Counted from the stretch's first letter, positions 1 through 7,095 are shown. The stretch is DNA of 7,279 bases from CAZKEG01 sp964601575 (GCA_964601575.1 CAZROA010000060.1:1-7279), one strand, 5' to 3'. Notes: generated by a model from the letters alone, not told the origin. Made by a program: numbers and translations.

Positions 1-363
1 GCCTCAGGTGGTGAGCTCTCCCGGATTTTTCTCTCTCTAAAGACCGCCCTTTCTGAAGATCAGAAGACCCAAGTCTTGATCTTTGATGAGGTGGATGCCG
101 GCATCGGAGGCCTTACTGCGGCCAAGGTCGGGGCCATGTTAAAGGAGCTTTCCAGACACCAGCAGGTCATCTGCGTCACCCATCTCCCGCAGATCGCCGC
201 CTTGGCTGACCACCACTTTGTGGTGGAGAAGGAAAGCGATGCCGAAGAGGCCCGCACCAAGATCAAGGCCCTTTCTCCAGAGGAACGGGTGGAGGAGATA
301 GCCCGAATGTTGGGAGAGAAGGAGGCTCGTGAACTGGCGGCCAAGATGTTGGGGATGAGATGA
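1..363 (+). CDS. recN: DNA repair protein RecN, C-terminal fragment
   Basis: This is the last 120 codons of RecN, an SMC-like ATPase that acts in recombinational repair of double-strand breaks on cytoplasmic DNA. The 5' part lies outside the window. The visible piece carries the second half of the ABC-type ATPase head. It begins inside the signature motif (SGGELSR, residues 2-8 of the fragment). The Walker B strand with the family-typical DEVDAGIGG follows (fragment residues 29-37), then the H-loop/switch region VTHLPQIAALAD (fragment residues about 59-70). The end, with a helical tail LGEKEARELAAKML, is normal for RecN. The frame is open from base 1 and stops with TGA at 361-363. The stop overlaps the next start in ATGA (360-363), which points to translational coupling. 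The family assignment is firm; only the missing N-terminus limits it. Confidence 0.96.
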   Translation, partial: ASGGELSRIFLSLKTALSEDQKTQVLIFDEVDAGIGGLTAAKVGAMLKELSRHQQVICVTHLPQIAALADHHFVVEKESDAEEARTKIKALSPEERVEEIARMLGEKEARELAAKMLGMR

Positions 364-1331
364 AGAGACCACGTGCCCTCCTCCTCTTCTCCGAAGGCCT
401 GGATAGCATCCTTGCCGGAAAGGTCCTTCAGTCCCAGGGTGTGGAGGTGGTGGCTCTACGGTTTATCACGCCCTTTTTTGGCTGGCACTGGAAGGGCTGT
501 GAGGAAGAATTTGCCCGTTGGGTCTCGAAAAAGTTTGGCTTTTCCGGGGCGGTGGTTGACCTTACCGAAGATTTTCTAAAAATGCTCGCCGCACCTGGTC
601 ACGGCTATGGCCGCGCCTTTAATCCCTGTATCGACTGTCGCATCTTGATGCTCAAGAGGGCCAAGGAGCTCCTTCCCGTGTTTCAGGCGGATTTTTTGGC
701 CACCGGCGAGGTAGTGGGCCAGCGTCCCATGACCCAGCAGCGCAATACCTTGCGTCACATCGAGAAAGAGGCTGGAGTGACAGACCTGGTCTTGAGGCCC
801 CTTTCGGCCAAGAAGCTCTGGATGTCTGAACCCGAGAGACAAGGCCTAGTGGATCGAGAGAAGCTCTTTTCTTTGTCTGGTCGTGGGCGCAAGCGGCAGC
901 TTGCCTTGGCCAAGGAGTTTGACCTGAAAGAGATCCCTTCCCCAGCCGGGGGGTGTCTGCTTACCGATCCCAATCTGGCCCAGCGTTTTAAAAAATTTTT
1001 AGACTGGAAAGGGGAGTTCACCCCCCGGGAAGCCGAGCTTCTTACCTTTGGCCGGCATTTTCCTCTGGAAAACAGTTGGTTGATCCTTGGACGCACTGAG
1101 CTTGAAAACAAAAAGCTTATGACCTTGGCCAAAGAGGAAGACACCATTATTAAGATACAGGACCTTCCCGGGCCAACCGGACTTCTACTCGGTGAACCCA
1201 CCGAGAAGGACTTAAAGACCGCGGCCAAACTCCTTGTGCGTTATGCCCCCAAGGCCCGTGGGGTAAAGAAAGTCTTCTTAAGAGTCAAGCGGCCTTCAAG
1301 CACGGAAATCGCTTCCTTAGAGATTGCTTAG
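360..1331 (+). CDS. PP-loop ATP pyrophosphatase, ThiI/MnmA-like tRNA thiolation family protein
   Basis: This 323-residue cytoplasmic protein belongs to the N-type PP-loop superfamily, whose tRNA-modifying members adenylate a base and replace its oxygen with sulfur. The N-terminal strand and PP-loop are ALLLFSEGLDS (residues 6-16). A TPFF motif follows at 37-40, then HGYGRAFNPCIDC with a Cys90-x2-Cys93 pair (81-93), ATGEVVGQRPMTQQ (114-127), LRPLSAKKL (145-153), GLVDREKLFSLSGRGRKRQ (162-180) and SPAGGCLLTDP with Cys199 (194-204). From memory, this block matches proteins usually labelled tRNA 4-thiouridine synthase-like or MnmA-like in sulfate reducers. The C-terminal third (about 215-323) may be the small NFACT-R-type RNA-binding domain often found there; that is inference. 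The PP-loop reads SEGLDS, not the canonical SGGLDS. The start is an ATG overlapping the recN stop, with GGGG at 351-354 as a weak ribosome site. The exact tRNA position modified cannot be told from sequence. Confidence 0.85.
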   Translation: MKRPRALLLFSEGLDSILAGKVLQSQGVEVVALRFITPFFGWHWKGCEEEFARWVSKKFGFSGAVVDLTEDFLKMLAAPGHGYGRAFNPCIDCRILMLKRAKELLPVFQADFLATGEVVGQRPMTQQRNTLRHIEKEAGVTDLVLRPLSAKKLWMSEPERQGLVDREKLFSLSGRGRKRQLALAKEFDLKEIPSPAGGCLLTDPNLAQRFKKFLDWKGEFTPREAELLTFGRHFPLENSWLILGRTELENKKLMTLAKEEDTIIKIQDLPGPTGLLLGEPTEKDLKTAAKLLVRYAPKARGVKKVFLRVKRPSSTEIASLEIA

Positions 1332-1360
1332 GTCCCCTAAATCTGATAACCCTAAGAGCC

Positions 1361-2197
1361 GTGGTTAAGGTAAGGTTCAGACAGCCGGAAATTCGTTTGG
1401 TAGACGAGGCCCCCTTTGGTCTGGCCTTGGAAGAGAAAATTTCTCTCTTGTCTGAGAAGGCCGGAGGGGGGCTTTCAGAAGAAGAACGTCTGCACACCGT
1501 GGCTCTGGTCCTTGAGCTTTCGGTTGATAGTGAGACTCCGGTGGTCAAACTCCTAGAGCAGCAGCCAACTTCTCTCAATATCGATAAACTCGAACGCCGA
1601 CGTTATATCATCTCCGGTTCTTTGGCAGCCTTTCGAGAGTTTTATCGTGAATACAAAGAGCAAAAAGTGGTTAAGGCCTTGCTCATCTTTCTTTGTGAGC
1701 AATACAAACCTTTTTTTGAAGATCTCTGGCCCAAACACGGTATCCTTCCCCCCCTCGGTATTTCTTACCGGGCCCTTTCGGCGGAAGAGACCTTGGCCCT
1801 AGAGCTCCCTGTTCGCATGCGTCATTATTATGTCTTGAGTTCTTTTCTCTTGGCCGAAGGTGATTTAGTTGAACTCTTTGAACTTGGTTTTCGCCCCCTC
1901 TTAGGTCAAAAGGTCGTTGAGGATTGGATCTTGTCCCTTGAGGTCCCCAAAGAGGTGGGGGAGATAGCCGACCGATATTTAGCCTCTTTGGAGGCCTTTC
2001 CTGAACCCTTAAAAAGGCTCCTCTTACCTCAGGCGGTGGCGAGGCGGGGATTTCTCCTGGCCCCTCTTATCTCCTATATGACCCTTTTTACCCGCTTTCT
2101 GGCCTTAGAAGACCATCCTTTGCGTCCAGCTATCTCTGAACTTTTGGTTGTGATGAAAGAAAAATTTCCCGAGCCCTTTGGGCTCCTCCCAGACTAG
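1361..2197 (+). CDS. Hypothetical protein, mostly helical, unrecognised
   Basis: I do not recognise this 278-residue protein. It has no signal peptide, no convincing membrane helix and no catalytic motif that I can name. The sequence is rich in Leu, Glu, Phe, Arg and Lys, and in long amphipathic helices with few Gly/Asn turns, suggesting an all-alpha cytoplasmic protein. One example is residues 78-126, which run LERRRYIISGSLAAFREFYREYKE and onward through a second helix. There is one Cys (residue 112). A Pro/Gly stretch GILPPLGISYRALS (127-140) may separate two helical halves. The start is GTG at 1361. No ATG, GTG or TTG lies upstream in frame after the previous gene's stop, and only TAAGAG (1353-1358) resembles a Shine-Dalgarno, so translation may be weak or coupled. 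A TTG at 1397 is the nearest alternative start. It sits 29 bases after the PP-loop gene and 15 before aconitase, so it is probably co-transcribed. Codon usage matches the neighbours, supporting a real gene. Confidence 0.8.
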   Translation: MVKVRFRQPEIRLVDEAPFGLALEEKISLLSEKAGGGLSEEERLHTVALVLELSVDSETPVVKLLEQQPTSLNIDKLERRRYIISGSLAAFREFYREYKEQKVVKALLIFLCEQYKPFFEDLWPKHGILPPLGISYRALSAEETLALELPVRMRHYYVLSSFLLAEGDLVELFELGFRPLLGQKVVEDWILSLEVPKEVGEIADRYLASLEAFPEPLKRLLLPQAVARRGFLLAPLISYMTLFTRFLALEDHPLRPAISELLVVMKEKFPEPFGLLPD

Positions 2198-2199
2198 AC

Positions 2200-2207
2200 A
2201 AGGAGGT
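2200..2207 (+). promoter_or_regulatory. Strong Shine-Dalgarno of the aconitase gene
   Basis: AAGGAGGT lies five bases before the ATG at 2213 and fixes that start. It is by far the best ribosome site inside the operon, while the genes on either side have poor ones, so aconitase is probably made in excess of its neighbours. Confidence 0.85.
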
Positions 2208-2212
2208 TTCTC

Positions 2213-4150
2213 ATGGGTCTTACTGTGGCGGAAAAGCTGATTGAGAGTCATCTTGTCTCGGGAAGGCTTTGCCGAGGCACTCCTATTGCTATTCGCATCG
2301 ACCAGACCCTTACTCAAGATGCCACCGGGACCATGGCTTATCTTGAATTTGAGACCATCGGTATCCCGCGGGTCAAGACCGAGCTTTCGGTCTCCTATGT
2401 AGACCATAATCTCTTGCAGACCGATTTTCGAAACGCCGATGATCACCGTTTTCTCCAGAGCATAGCCGCCCGTTATGGTCTTTGGTTTTCTCGTCCGGGG
2501 AATGGGATTTGTCATCAACTCCACCTGGAACGATTTGCCCGCCCGGGGAAGACCCTCCTTGGTTCGGATAGCCATACCCCAACGGCTGGGGGTTGTGGGA
2601 TGCTGGCCATCGGGGCCGGTGGGCTTGATGTGGCCATGGCTATGGCCGGCAAACCATTTCATCTCCTTATGCCCAAGATCGTGGGTGTACGTCTCTTTGG
2701 CTCGCTTCCTCCTTGGGTCTCGGCCCGAGACGTGGCCCTTTGGATGCTTAGAAAACTTACCGTCAAAGGTGCTCTGGGGAAGATCCTCGAATATTTTGGC
2801 CCGGGAGTGAAAGACCTCTCGGTGCCTGACCGGGCGACTATCGCCAACCTGGGCACGGAGATGGGGGCCACCACCAGTGTCTTCCCTTCTGACGAAGTGA
2901 CTAGGGCCTGGTTAAGGGCCCAGGGACGAGAGGAAGAATGGCAAGAACTCCTGCCTGATGAAGACGCCCGATATGACGAGATTATTGAGCTTGACTTGGG
3001 GAGTCTTGAACCTCTGGCCGCCTGTCCTTCTTCTCCGGATAACGTCAAACCTGTAGCTGAACTTGAAGGCCGACCCGTGGCCCAAGTGATCGTCGGTTCT
3101 TGTGCTAATTCTTCTCTGCGCGATCTTTTGATCGTGGCGGAGACTTTGAAGGGGCGAAAGGTCCATCCCGAGGTCTCTTTTGAAATCAATCCTGGTTCCC
3201 TTCAAGTGCTTGAAAACCTCGATGCCCTAGGGGCTTTGAAAGAGATCATCCACGCTGGGGGAAGGATTCATCAGTGTGGCTGCCTTGGGTGTATTGGCAT
3301 GGGTCAGGCCCCGGCCACCGGGACTATTTCTCTACGCACCTTTACCCGTAATTTTCCTGGTCGTTCTGGGACCAAAGACGACCAGGTCTATCTGGTAAGC
3401 CCGGAGGTAGCGGTGGCCTCGGCCCTGGCTGGCCACATCGCTGATCCACGAAAACTTGGGGCCTACCCAGAGATCAAGCTACCCGAAAAGTTCATCATAA
3501 ATGATTCTCTCCTCCTGCCGCCGCTTCCCGAAGAACAGGCTCAAAAAGTAGAAATTATCCGCGGACCTAACATTGTGCCCCTCCCTCGGTTTGAATCCAT
3601 GCCTGAAGAGCTCAAGGGCCAGGTATTACTCAAAGTGGGGGATAACATCACCACCGATCACATTATGCCAGCTGGGGCCAAGATCCTTCCCCTAAGGAGC
3701 AATCTACCGGCCATTAGCGAATACGTATTTTCCGCCATTGATCCTGAATTTTCCAAGAAGGCCTTGGCCCTTAAAGAAAAAGGCCAGGCGGTGGTTATTG
3801 TCGGCGGGGAAAATTACGGCCAAGGTTCTTCGCGGGAACACGCCGCTCTGGCCCCGCGATATCTCGGTGTCCGGGCCAAGTTGGCCAAGAGCTTTGCTCG
3901 TATCCACAAGGCCAACCTGATAAACTTTGGCATTTTACCGGTGACCTTTGCTGATCCAGCAGACTATGAGAAACTGGAGCCAGGAGATGAATTGATCTTC
4001 CGAAGGGTGAGAGAAGTCCTTTCTTCTGGAGCGAAGGAGATAGAGATTGAGATCGTGGGTAAAGGGTACATCAAGGGTCGGCTGGATCTCACCGAAAGGG
4101 ACCGAGAGATTATTTTGGCCGGTTCACTCTTAAACCTGGCCAAAGAATAA
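2213..4150 (+). CDS. acn: Aconitate hydratase (short bacterial type, 645 residues)
   Basis: This [4Fe-4S] enzyme interconverts citrate and isocitrate through cis-aconitate in the TCA cycle. It is cytoplasmic and monomeric in related families. Motifs run in the expected order: LLGSDSHTPTAGG (115-127), VGSCANSS with Cys297 (294-301), CGCLGCIGMG with Cys355, Cys357 and Cys360 (355-364), VGDNITTDHIMPAGAKILPLRSN (475-497), GGENYGQGSSREHAALAPRYLG (531-552) and KSFARIHKANLINFGILP (559-576). By alignment to known aconitases, Cys297, Cys357 and Cys360 should hold the cluster, and the SSREH loop contributes to the active site. DNITTDHI separates it from isopropylmalate isomerases, which read D-N-x-D-T-D. 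The length is well below the roughly 890 residues of E. coli AcnA, but fits the short single-chain aconitases of Deltaproteobacteria, Clostridia and deep thermophiles, so it is not a truncation. The start is ATG with a strong Shine-Dalgarno. It is followed after 26 bases by the UPF0182 gene. Confidence 0.96.
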   Translation: MGLTVAEKLIESHLVSGRLCRGTPIAIRIDQTLTQDATGTMAYLEFETIGIPRVKTELSVSYVDHNLLQTDFRNADDHRFLQSIAARYGLWFSRPGNGICHQLHLERFARPGKTLLGSDSHTPTAGGCGMLAIGAGGLDVAMAMAGKPFHLLMPKIVGVRLFGSLPPWVSARDVALWMLRKLTVKGALGKILEYFGPGVKDLSVPDRATIANLGTEMGATTSVFPSDEVTRAWLRAQGREEEWQELLPDEDARYDEIIELDLGSLEPLAACPSSPDNVKPVAELEGRPVAQVIVGSCANSSLRDLLIVAETLKGRKVHPEVSFEINPGSLQVLENLDALGALKEIIHAGGRIHQCGCLGCIGMGQAPATGTISLRTFTRNFPGRSGTKDDQVYLVSPEVAVASALAGHIADPRKLGAYPEIKLPEKFIINDSLLLPPLPEEQAQKVEIIRGPNIVPLPRFESMPEELKGQVLLKVGDNITTDHIMPAGAKILPLRSNLPAISEYVFSAIDPEFSKKALALKEKGQAVVIVGGENYGQGSSREHAALAPRYLGVRAKLAKSFARIHKANLINFGILPVTFADPADYEKLEPGDELIFRRVREVLSSGAKEIEIEIVGKGYIKGRLDLTERDREIILAGSLLNLAKE

Positions 4151-4176
4151 AGAAGGGGCCTTTTATTTAGAAGATT

Positions 4177-6855
4177 ATGCTTAGTCGTCTCATTTTTTTA
4201 TTAATAGCCTTGCTCATTCTCTTGGCCTTGGTGGGGAATCCGTTCGTTTCCTACTATACGGATTATCTTTGGTTTAAAGACCTAGGATTTACTAAGGTCT
4301 TTCTGATCAAGTTTTGGGTTCAAGCCATCTTGATCATTGCCGCCGGGGCCTTGGCTGGTGGGCTCTTTTATCTAAACGGCCTCCTGGTCCACCGTAGCGC
4401 CTCTAAAAATGCCGTCTGGTCTAACATCCTTGATCCCCGTTTACGGGAGTGGCTGAGCAATAAGTTTCGTATTTTGCTTAAGCTCCTTGCCTTCTTTTTG
4501 GCCTTGGGTTTCGGGCTCTCGGCAGCGGGATTTTGGGAAGATGCCCTGCTCTTCTTCTATTCTCAGCCCTTTGGCCAGACCGATCCCTTACTTCACCTAG
4601 ATCTCTCCTTTTTTGTCTTTCGTCTGCCCTTTTTGAGATATTTGGTCGACTATACCTTTGGGCTCTGGGTGGTCTGTGCTGGTTTGGGCTTTTTTCTCTT
4701 CACCGTGCTTGGCCATTTTGAGACCTATGGGGGCTGGAAGCTTCGGCTGAGCACGCCTTTTAGACGCTACGTGGCCCTGATGGCTGCTCTTTTCTTCTTA
4801 CGACTTGCCTTTGACCTTTGGCTTGACCGGGCGGATCTCCTCTTTGACGAACGAGGGGTGGTCTTTGGGGCTGGATTTACCGAGGCCAAGGTGGTCCTGC
4901 CGGTGCTTTCGGCCTTGGCCCTCCTTTCCCTGGTCGCGGCAGTCCTTTCCGCTGTCTTCGTCATGCGGCCCAAGAAGGAGATACTCTTCGGCCTGCTTAT
5001 AGCCTATGCCCTTCTTTATTTTGTTGGCCTTCAGCTCCTTCCTGGGTTGGTCCATCGCTATGTGGTCCAGCCGAATGAGCTTGAGAGAGAAAAGAAGTAC
5101 CTGGCCTATGAGATTGAGGCCACGCGTCGGGCCTTTGGCTTAAACGCCGTGGATGAAAAAGAATTCAAATTCGGCCCAAGGCTTAATCGGGAGATCTTGG
5201 CCCGAAATAACACGACCATCAAGAACATCCGCCTCTGGGATCATCAGCCCTTACTTGAGACCTACAGTCAGATCCAAGAGATACGCACTTATTACAAATT
5301 TGTTTCAGTGGATAATGACCGCTATCTCATAAATGGTGAGTTGCGTCAGATAATGCTCTCAGCCCGAGAGCTTTCCTATGATGATCTGCCAAGTCGTTCC
5401 TGGATCAATGAACATTTAATCTATACTCACGGTTATGGTTTGACCTTAGGGGTGGTCAATGAAGTGACCGAGGAGGGGCTTCCTAAACTTCTCATTAAAG
5501 ACATCCCTCCGGTCTCGAAATGCGACATCAAGGTCACCAGACCGGAGATTTATTTCGGGGAGTTGGCCAACGAATATGTGCTGGTTGATACCAAGGCCAA
5601 AGAATTTGATTACCCAGCGGGGGAGAGCAATGTCTACACTAATTATCAGGGGAAGACCGGAGTAAGGGTAGGGGGTCTTTTTCGACGGCTCCTTTTTAGT
5701 CTGCGCTTTGGTTCGAGTAAGATCTTGCTTTCTGGAGATATTACCAGCCAAAGTAAGGTCCTTTATTATCGTTCGATAAGAGACCGGGTGCGCCGGTTGG
5801 TCCCCTTTTTACACGTTGATCGCGATCCCTACTTGGTGATCGGCCAAGATGGCCGTCTCTATTGGTTGGTAGATGCTTATACCACCTCGGATCGCTATCC
5901 CTATTCTCGACGGGTGAGTGGGGTGGGTAATTACATTCGCAACTCGGTTTTGGCTGTAGTGGATGCCTATGATGGAACGGTGAGTTTTTATCTCAAAGAT
6001 CCCAAGGATCCGATCATTCGGGTCTACGAAAAGATCTTTCCCGGGATGTTTCATCCTCTAAGCGAGATGCGTCTTGATTTGAGACGACATATCCGTTATC
6101 CGCACACTCTCTTTTTTCTCCAGGCCCAACTCTTTGGTGCTTATCACATGCGTAACCCCCGGGTCTTTTATAACCAGGAAGACCTTTGGGAGATTCCTAG
6201 GAGTCTTAAAAACGAAAAGCGCTATATGCGCCCTTATTACACGATCATGAAGCTTCCTGGAGAAAAGAAGGCTGAGTTCATCTTGATGATTCCTTTTAAT
6301 CCCGCTCGTAAGCACAACTTAGCGGCCTGGATGTGTGTGCGGTGTGATCCAGAACACTATGGCCAGATGTTGGTTTACCGCTTTCCCAAACAGAAACTGG
6401 TCTACGGTCCGCAACAGATCGAGAGCCGGATTAACCAAGACCCAGAGATCTCGCGCCAACTCTCCTTATGGGACCAGCGGGGAAGCCGGGTCATCCTGGG
6501 TACCCTTTTGATCATCCCCATTGAGGGTAATCTCCTCTATGTGCAACCTCTTTATCTTAAGGCGGAAAGCGGGCAAATTCCTGAATTAAAACGCGTCATC
6601 GTGGCCTATGAAAACGAGATCCGCATGGGACGTACCCTAGAACAGGCCCTTGAGGCCATCTTTGGTGAGGCCATAGAGGAAGTCCTTCCAAAGGTGTCTA
6701 AGCCCAAGATCACCGGGCCCTCCGGTCTTAAAGAAATACTTGAGATATATCGCCGAGCAGAAGAGGCCTTGCGTCAAGGGGATCTGGAGGCCTTTGGTCG
6801 GGCCTGGCGTGAACTGGGTAAGGCCATCGACGAAATCACTTCACCAAGAAAATAA
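4177..6855 (+). CDS. UPF0182 family membrane protein, 7 TM helices plus large soluble domain
   Basis: This 892-residue integral membrane protein belongs to the uncharacterised UPF0182 / COG1615 family; its biochemical role is unknown. Seven hydrophobic helices are visible at about 1-20, 44-70, 98-120, 158-179, 197-215, 238-263 and 268-290. About 600 conserved soluble residues follow. With a cytoplasmic N-terminus (short MLSR), seven helices would put this domain outside the membrane; that is inference. Family landmarks in order: QPNELEREKKYL (298-309), NIRLWDHQPLLETYSQIQEIRTYY (350-373), QIMLSARELS (391-400), WINEHLIYTHGYG (409-421), TRPEIYFGE (454-462), DRDPYLVIGQDGRLYWLVDAYTTS (548-571), NYIRNSVLAVVDAYDG (585-600), KIFPGMFHPLSEMR (619-632), YHMRNPRVFYNQEDLW (656-671), YGPQQIESRINQDPEIS (743-759) and PELKRVIVAYENEIRMG (802-818). 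The C-terminal helices include AEEALRQGD. An in-frame TAG at 4168-4170 prevents a longer N-terminus. The ribosome site is weak (AGAAG at 4169-4173, only three bases from ATG). Full length for the family, intact. Confidence 0.95.
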   Translation: MLSRLIFLLIALLILLALVGNPFVSYYTDYLWFKDLGFTKVFLIKFWVQAILIIAAGALAGGLFYLNGLLVHRSASKNAVWSNILDPRLREWLSNKFRILLKLLAFFLALGFGLSAAGFWEDALLFFYSQPFGQTDPLLHLDLSFFVFRLPFLRYLVDYTFGLWVVCAGLGFFLFTVLGHFETYGGWKLRLSTPFRRYVALMAALFFLRLAFDLWLDRADLLFDERGVVFGAGFTEAKVVLPVLSALALLSLVAAVLSAVFVMRPKKEILFGLLIAYALLYFVGLQLLPGLVHRYVVQPNELEREKKYLAYEIEATRRAFGLNAVDEKEFKFGPRLNREILARNNTTIKNIRLWDHQPLLETYSQIQEIRTYYKFVSVDNDRYLINGELRQIMLSARELSYDDLPSRSWINEHLIYTHGYGLTLGVVNEVTEEGLPKLLIKDIPPVSKCDIKVTRPEIYFGELANEYVLVDTKAKEFDYPAGESNVYTNYQGKTGVRVGGLFRRLLFSLRFGSSKILLSGDITSQSKVLYYRSIRDRVRRLVPFLHVDRDPYLVIGQDGRLYWLVDAYTTSDRYPYSRRVSGVGNYIRNSVLAVVDAYDGTVSFYLKDPKDPIIRVYEKIFPGMFHPLSEMRLDLRRHIRYPHTLFFLQAQLFGAYHMRNPRVFYNQEDLWEIPRSLKNEKRYMRPYYTIMKLPGEKKAEFILMIPFNPARKHNLAAWMCVRCDPEHYGQMLVYRFPKQKLVYGPQQIESRINQDPEISRQLSLWDQRGSRVILGTLLIIPIEGNLLYVQPLYLKAESGQIPELKRVIVAYENEIRMGRTLEQALEAIFGEAIEEVLPKVSKPKITGPSGLKEILEIYRRAEEALRQGDLEAFGRAWRELGKAIDEITSPRK

Positions 6856-6893
6856 GAAGTTATCATTTTGCTTAACGAGGCCTTTAGTTCTTA

Positions 6894-6934
6894 ATAGGAA
6901 AACTTTTTCTTAAATTAAGAAAAAGTTTTCCTAT
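6894..6934. repeat. 41-bp near-perfect palindrome (20-bp arms, 1-base centre)
   Basis: The left arm 6894-6913 (ATAGGAAAACTTTTTCTTAA) is the exact reverse complement of the right arm 6915-6934 around a single A at 6914. The arms contain the first two array units, which are reverse complements of each other (GAAAACTTTTTC and GAAAAAGTTTTC). In RNA it would fold into a long A-U-rich hairpin 39 bases after the UPF0182 stop codon. That might end or stabilise the upstream transcript, but no U-run follows it, so a classic intrinsic terminator is not supported. As DNA it is a compound operator candidate. Confidence 0.9.
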
Positions 6935-7014
6935 AATGAGAAATTTATTTCTAATAAATGGAAAATAATTTCTTAAAATGCGAAAAATTTTTCCTATTTT
7001 GAGAAAACTTTTTC
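6898..7014. repeat. Six 12-bp palindromes, GAAAA-N2-TTTTC, at exact 21-bp period
   Basis: Units start at 6898, 6919, 6940, 6961, 6982 and 7003: GAAAACTTTTTC, GAAAAAGTTTTC, GAAATTTATTTC, GAAAATAATTTC, GAAAAATTTTTC and GAAAACTTTTTC. Every unit keeps the outer G...C and at least three A and three T in the arms. Units 1 and 6 are identical and unit 2 is their reverse complement. The nine-base spacers are A/T-rich but differ (for example CTATAATGA, CTATTTTGA, TTAAAATGC). Twenty-one bp is two helical turns, so the sites face the same side of the DNA. Phased A/T tracts should also bend it. Relative to the predicted +1 at 7122 the array spans -224 to -108, the usual place for activator sites of sigma-54 promoters. 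The binding protein is not identifiable from sequence. Confidence 0.88.
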
Positions 7015-7017
7015 CTG

Positions 7018-7036
7018 TATCAAAAAATTTTTGATA
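7018..7036. promoter_or_regulatory. 19-bp palindrome resembling an IHF site
   Basis: TATCAAAAA (7018-7026) and TTTTTGATA (7028-7036) are exact inverted repeats around A7027. Bases 7018-7030 match the IHF consensus WATCAANNNNTTR at every defined position except the last, and the same holds on the other strand because of the symmetry. It lies at about -104 to -86, between the palindrome array and the -24 element, where IHF commonly bends DNA at sigma-54 promoters. IHF sites are easy to match in A/T-rich DNA, so an operator for some other dimeric regulator is an equally open reading. Confidence 0.5.
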
Positions 7037-7095
7037 TTTTTTGAACTAATCAGTAAAAATTTACAATTTTTGTGATGATTTTTGATGGTCATAAT

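Noticed and set aside
2171..2185. GAGCCC-TTT-GGGCTC hairpin at the end of the hypothetical gene as a terminator
   Set aside because: It lies inside the coding sequence, is not followed by a T-run, and is followed closely by the strong aconitase ribosome site.
4152..4168. GAAGGGGCCTTTTATTT between acn and the UPF0182 gene as an intrinsic terminator
   Set aside because: The only stem is AAGG/CCTT with a two-base loop, which is too small to fold.
4767..4973. Minus-strand open frames within the UPF0182 gene, and similar ones in the other genes
   Set aside because: They are shadows of strongly conserved plus-strand proteins, have odd Arg/Ser/Lys-rich composition and lack ribosome sites.
6932..6937. 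TATAAT as a sigma-70 -10 box
   Set aside because: No TTGACA-like -35 lies 16-18 bp upstream, and such hexamers are expected by chance in DNA this AT-rich; it also falls in an array spacer.
6898..7014. Short regularly spaced repeats as a CRISPR array
   Set aside because: Units are 12 bp with 9-bp spacers, far below the size of CRISPR repeats and spacers, and the repeats vary from copy to copy.
7024..7035. A seventh unit of the 21-bp array
   Set aside because: At the expected register the bases lack the leading G and the trailing TTTTC; the palindrome present is centred at 7027, about 2.5 bp out of register, and has different arms (TCAAAAA/TTTTTGA).
7053..7064. GTAAA-AA-TTTAC as another array site
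   Set aside because: It has the same 5-2-5 form but different ends and sits 50 bp from the last unit, not a multiple of 21; short palindromes like this are common in AT-rich DNA.
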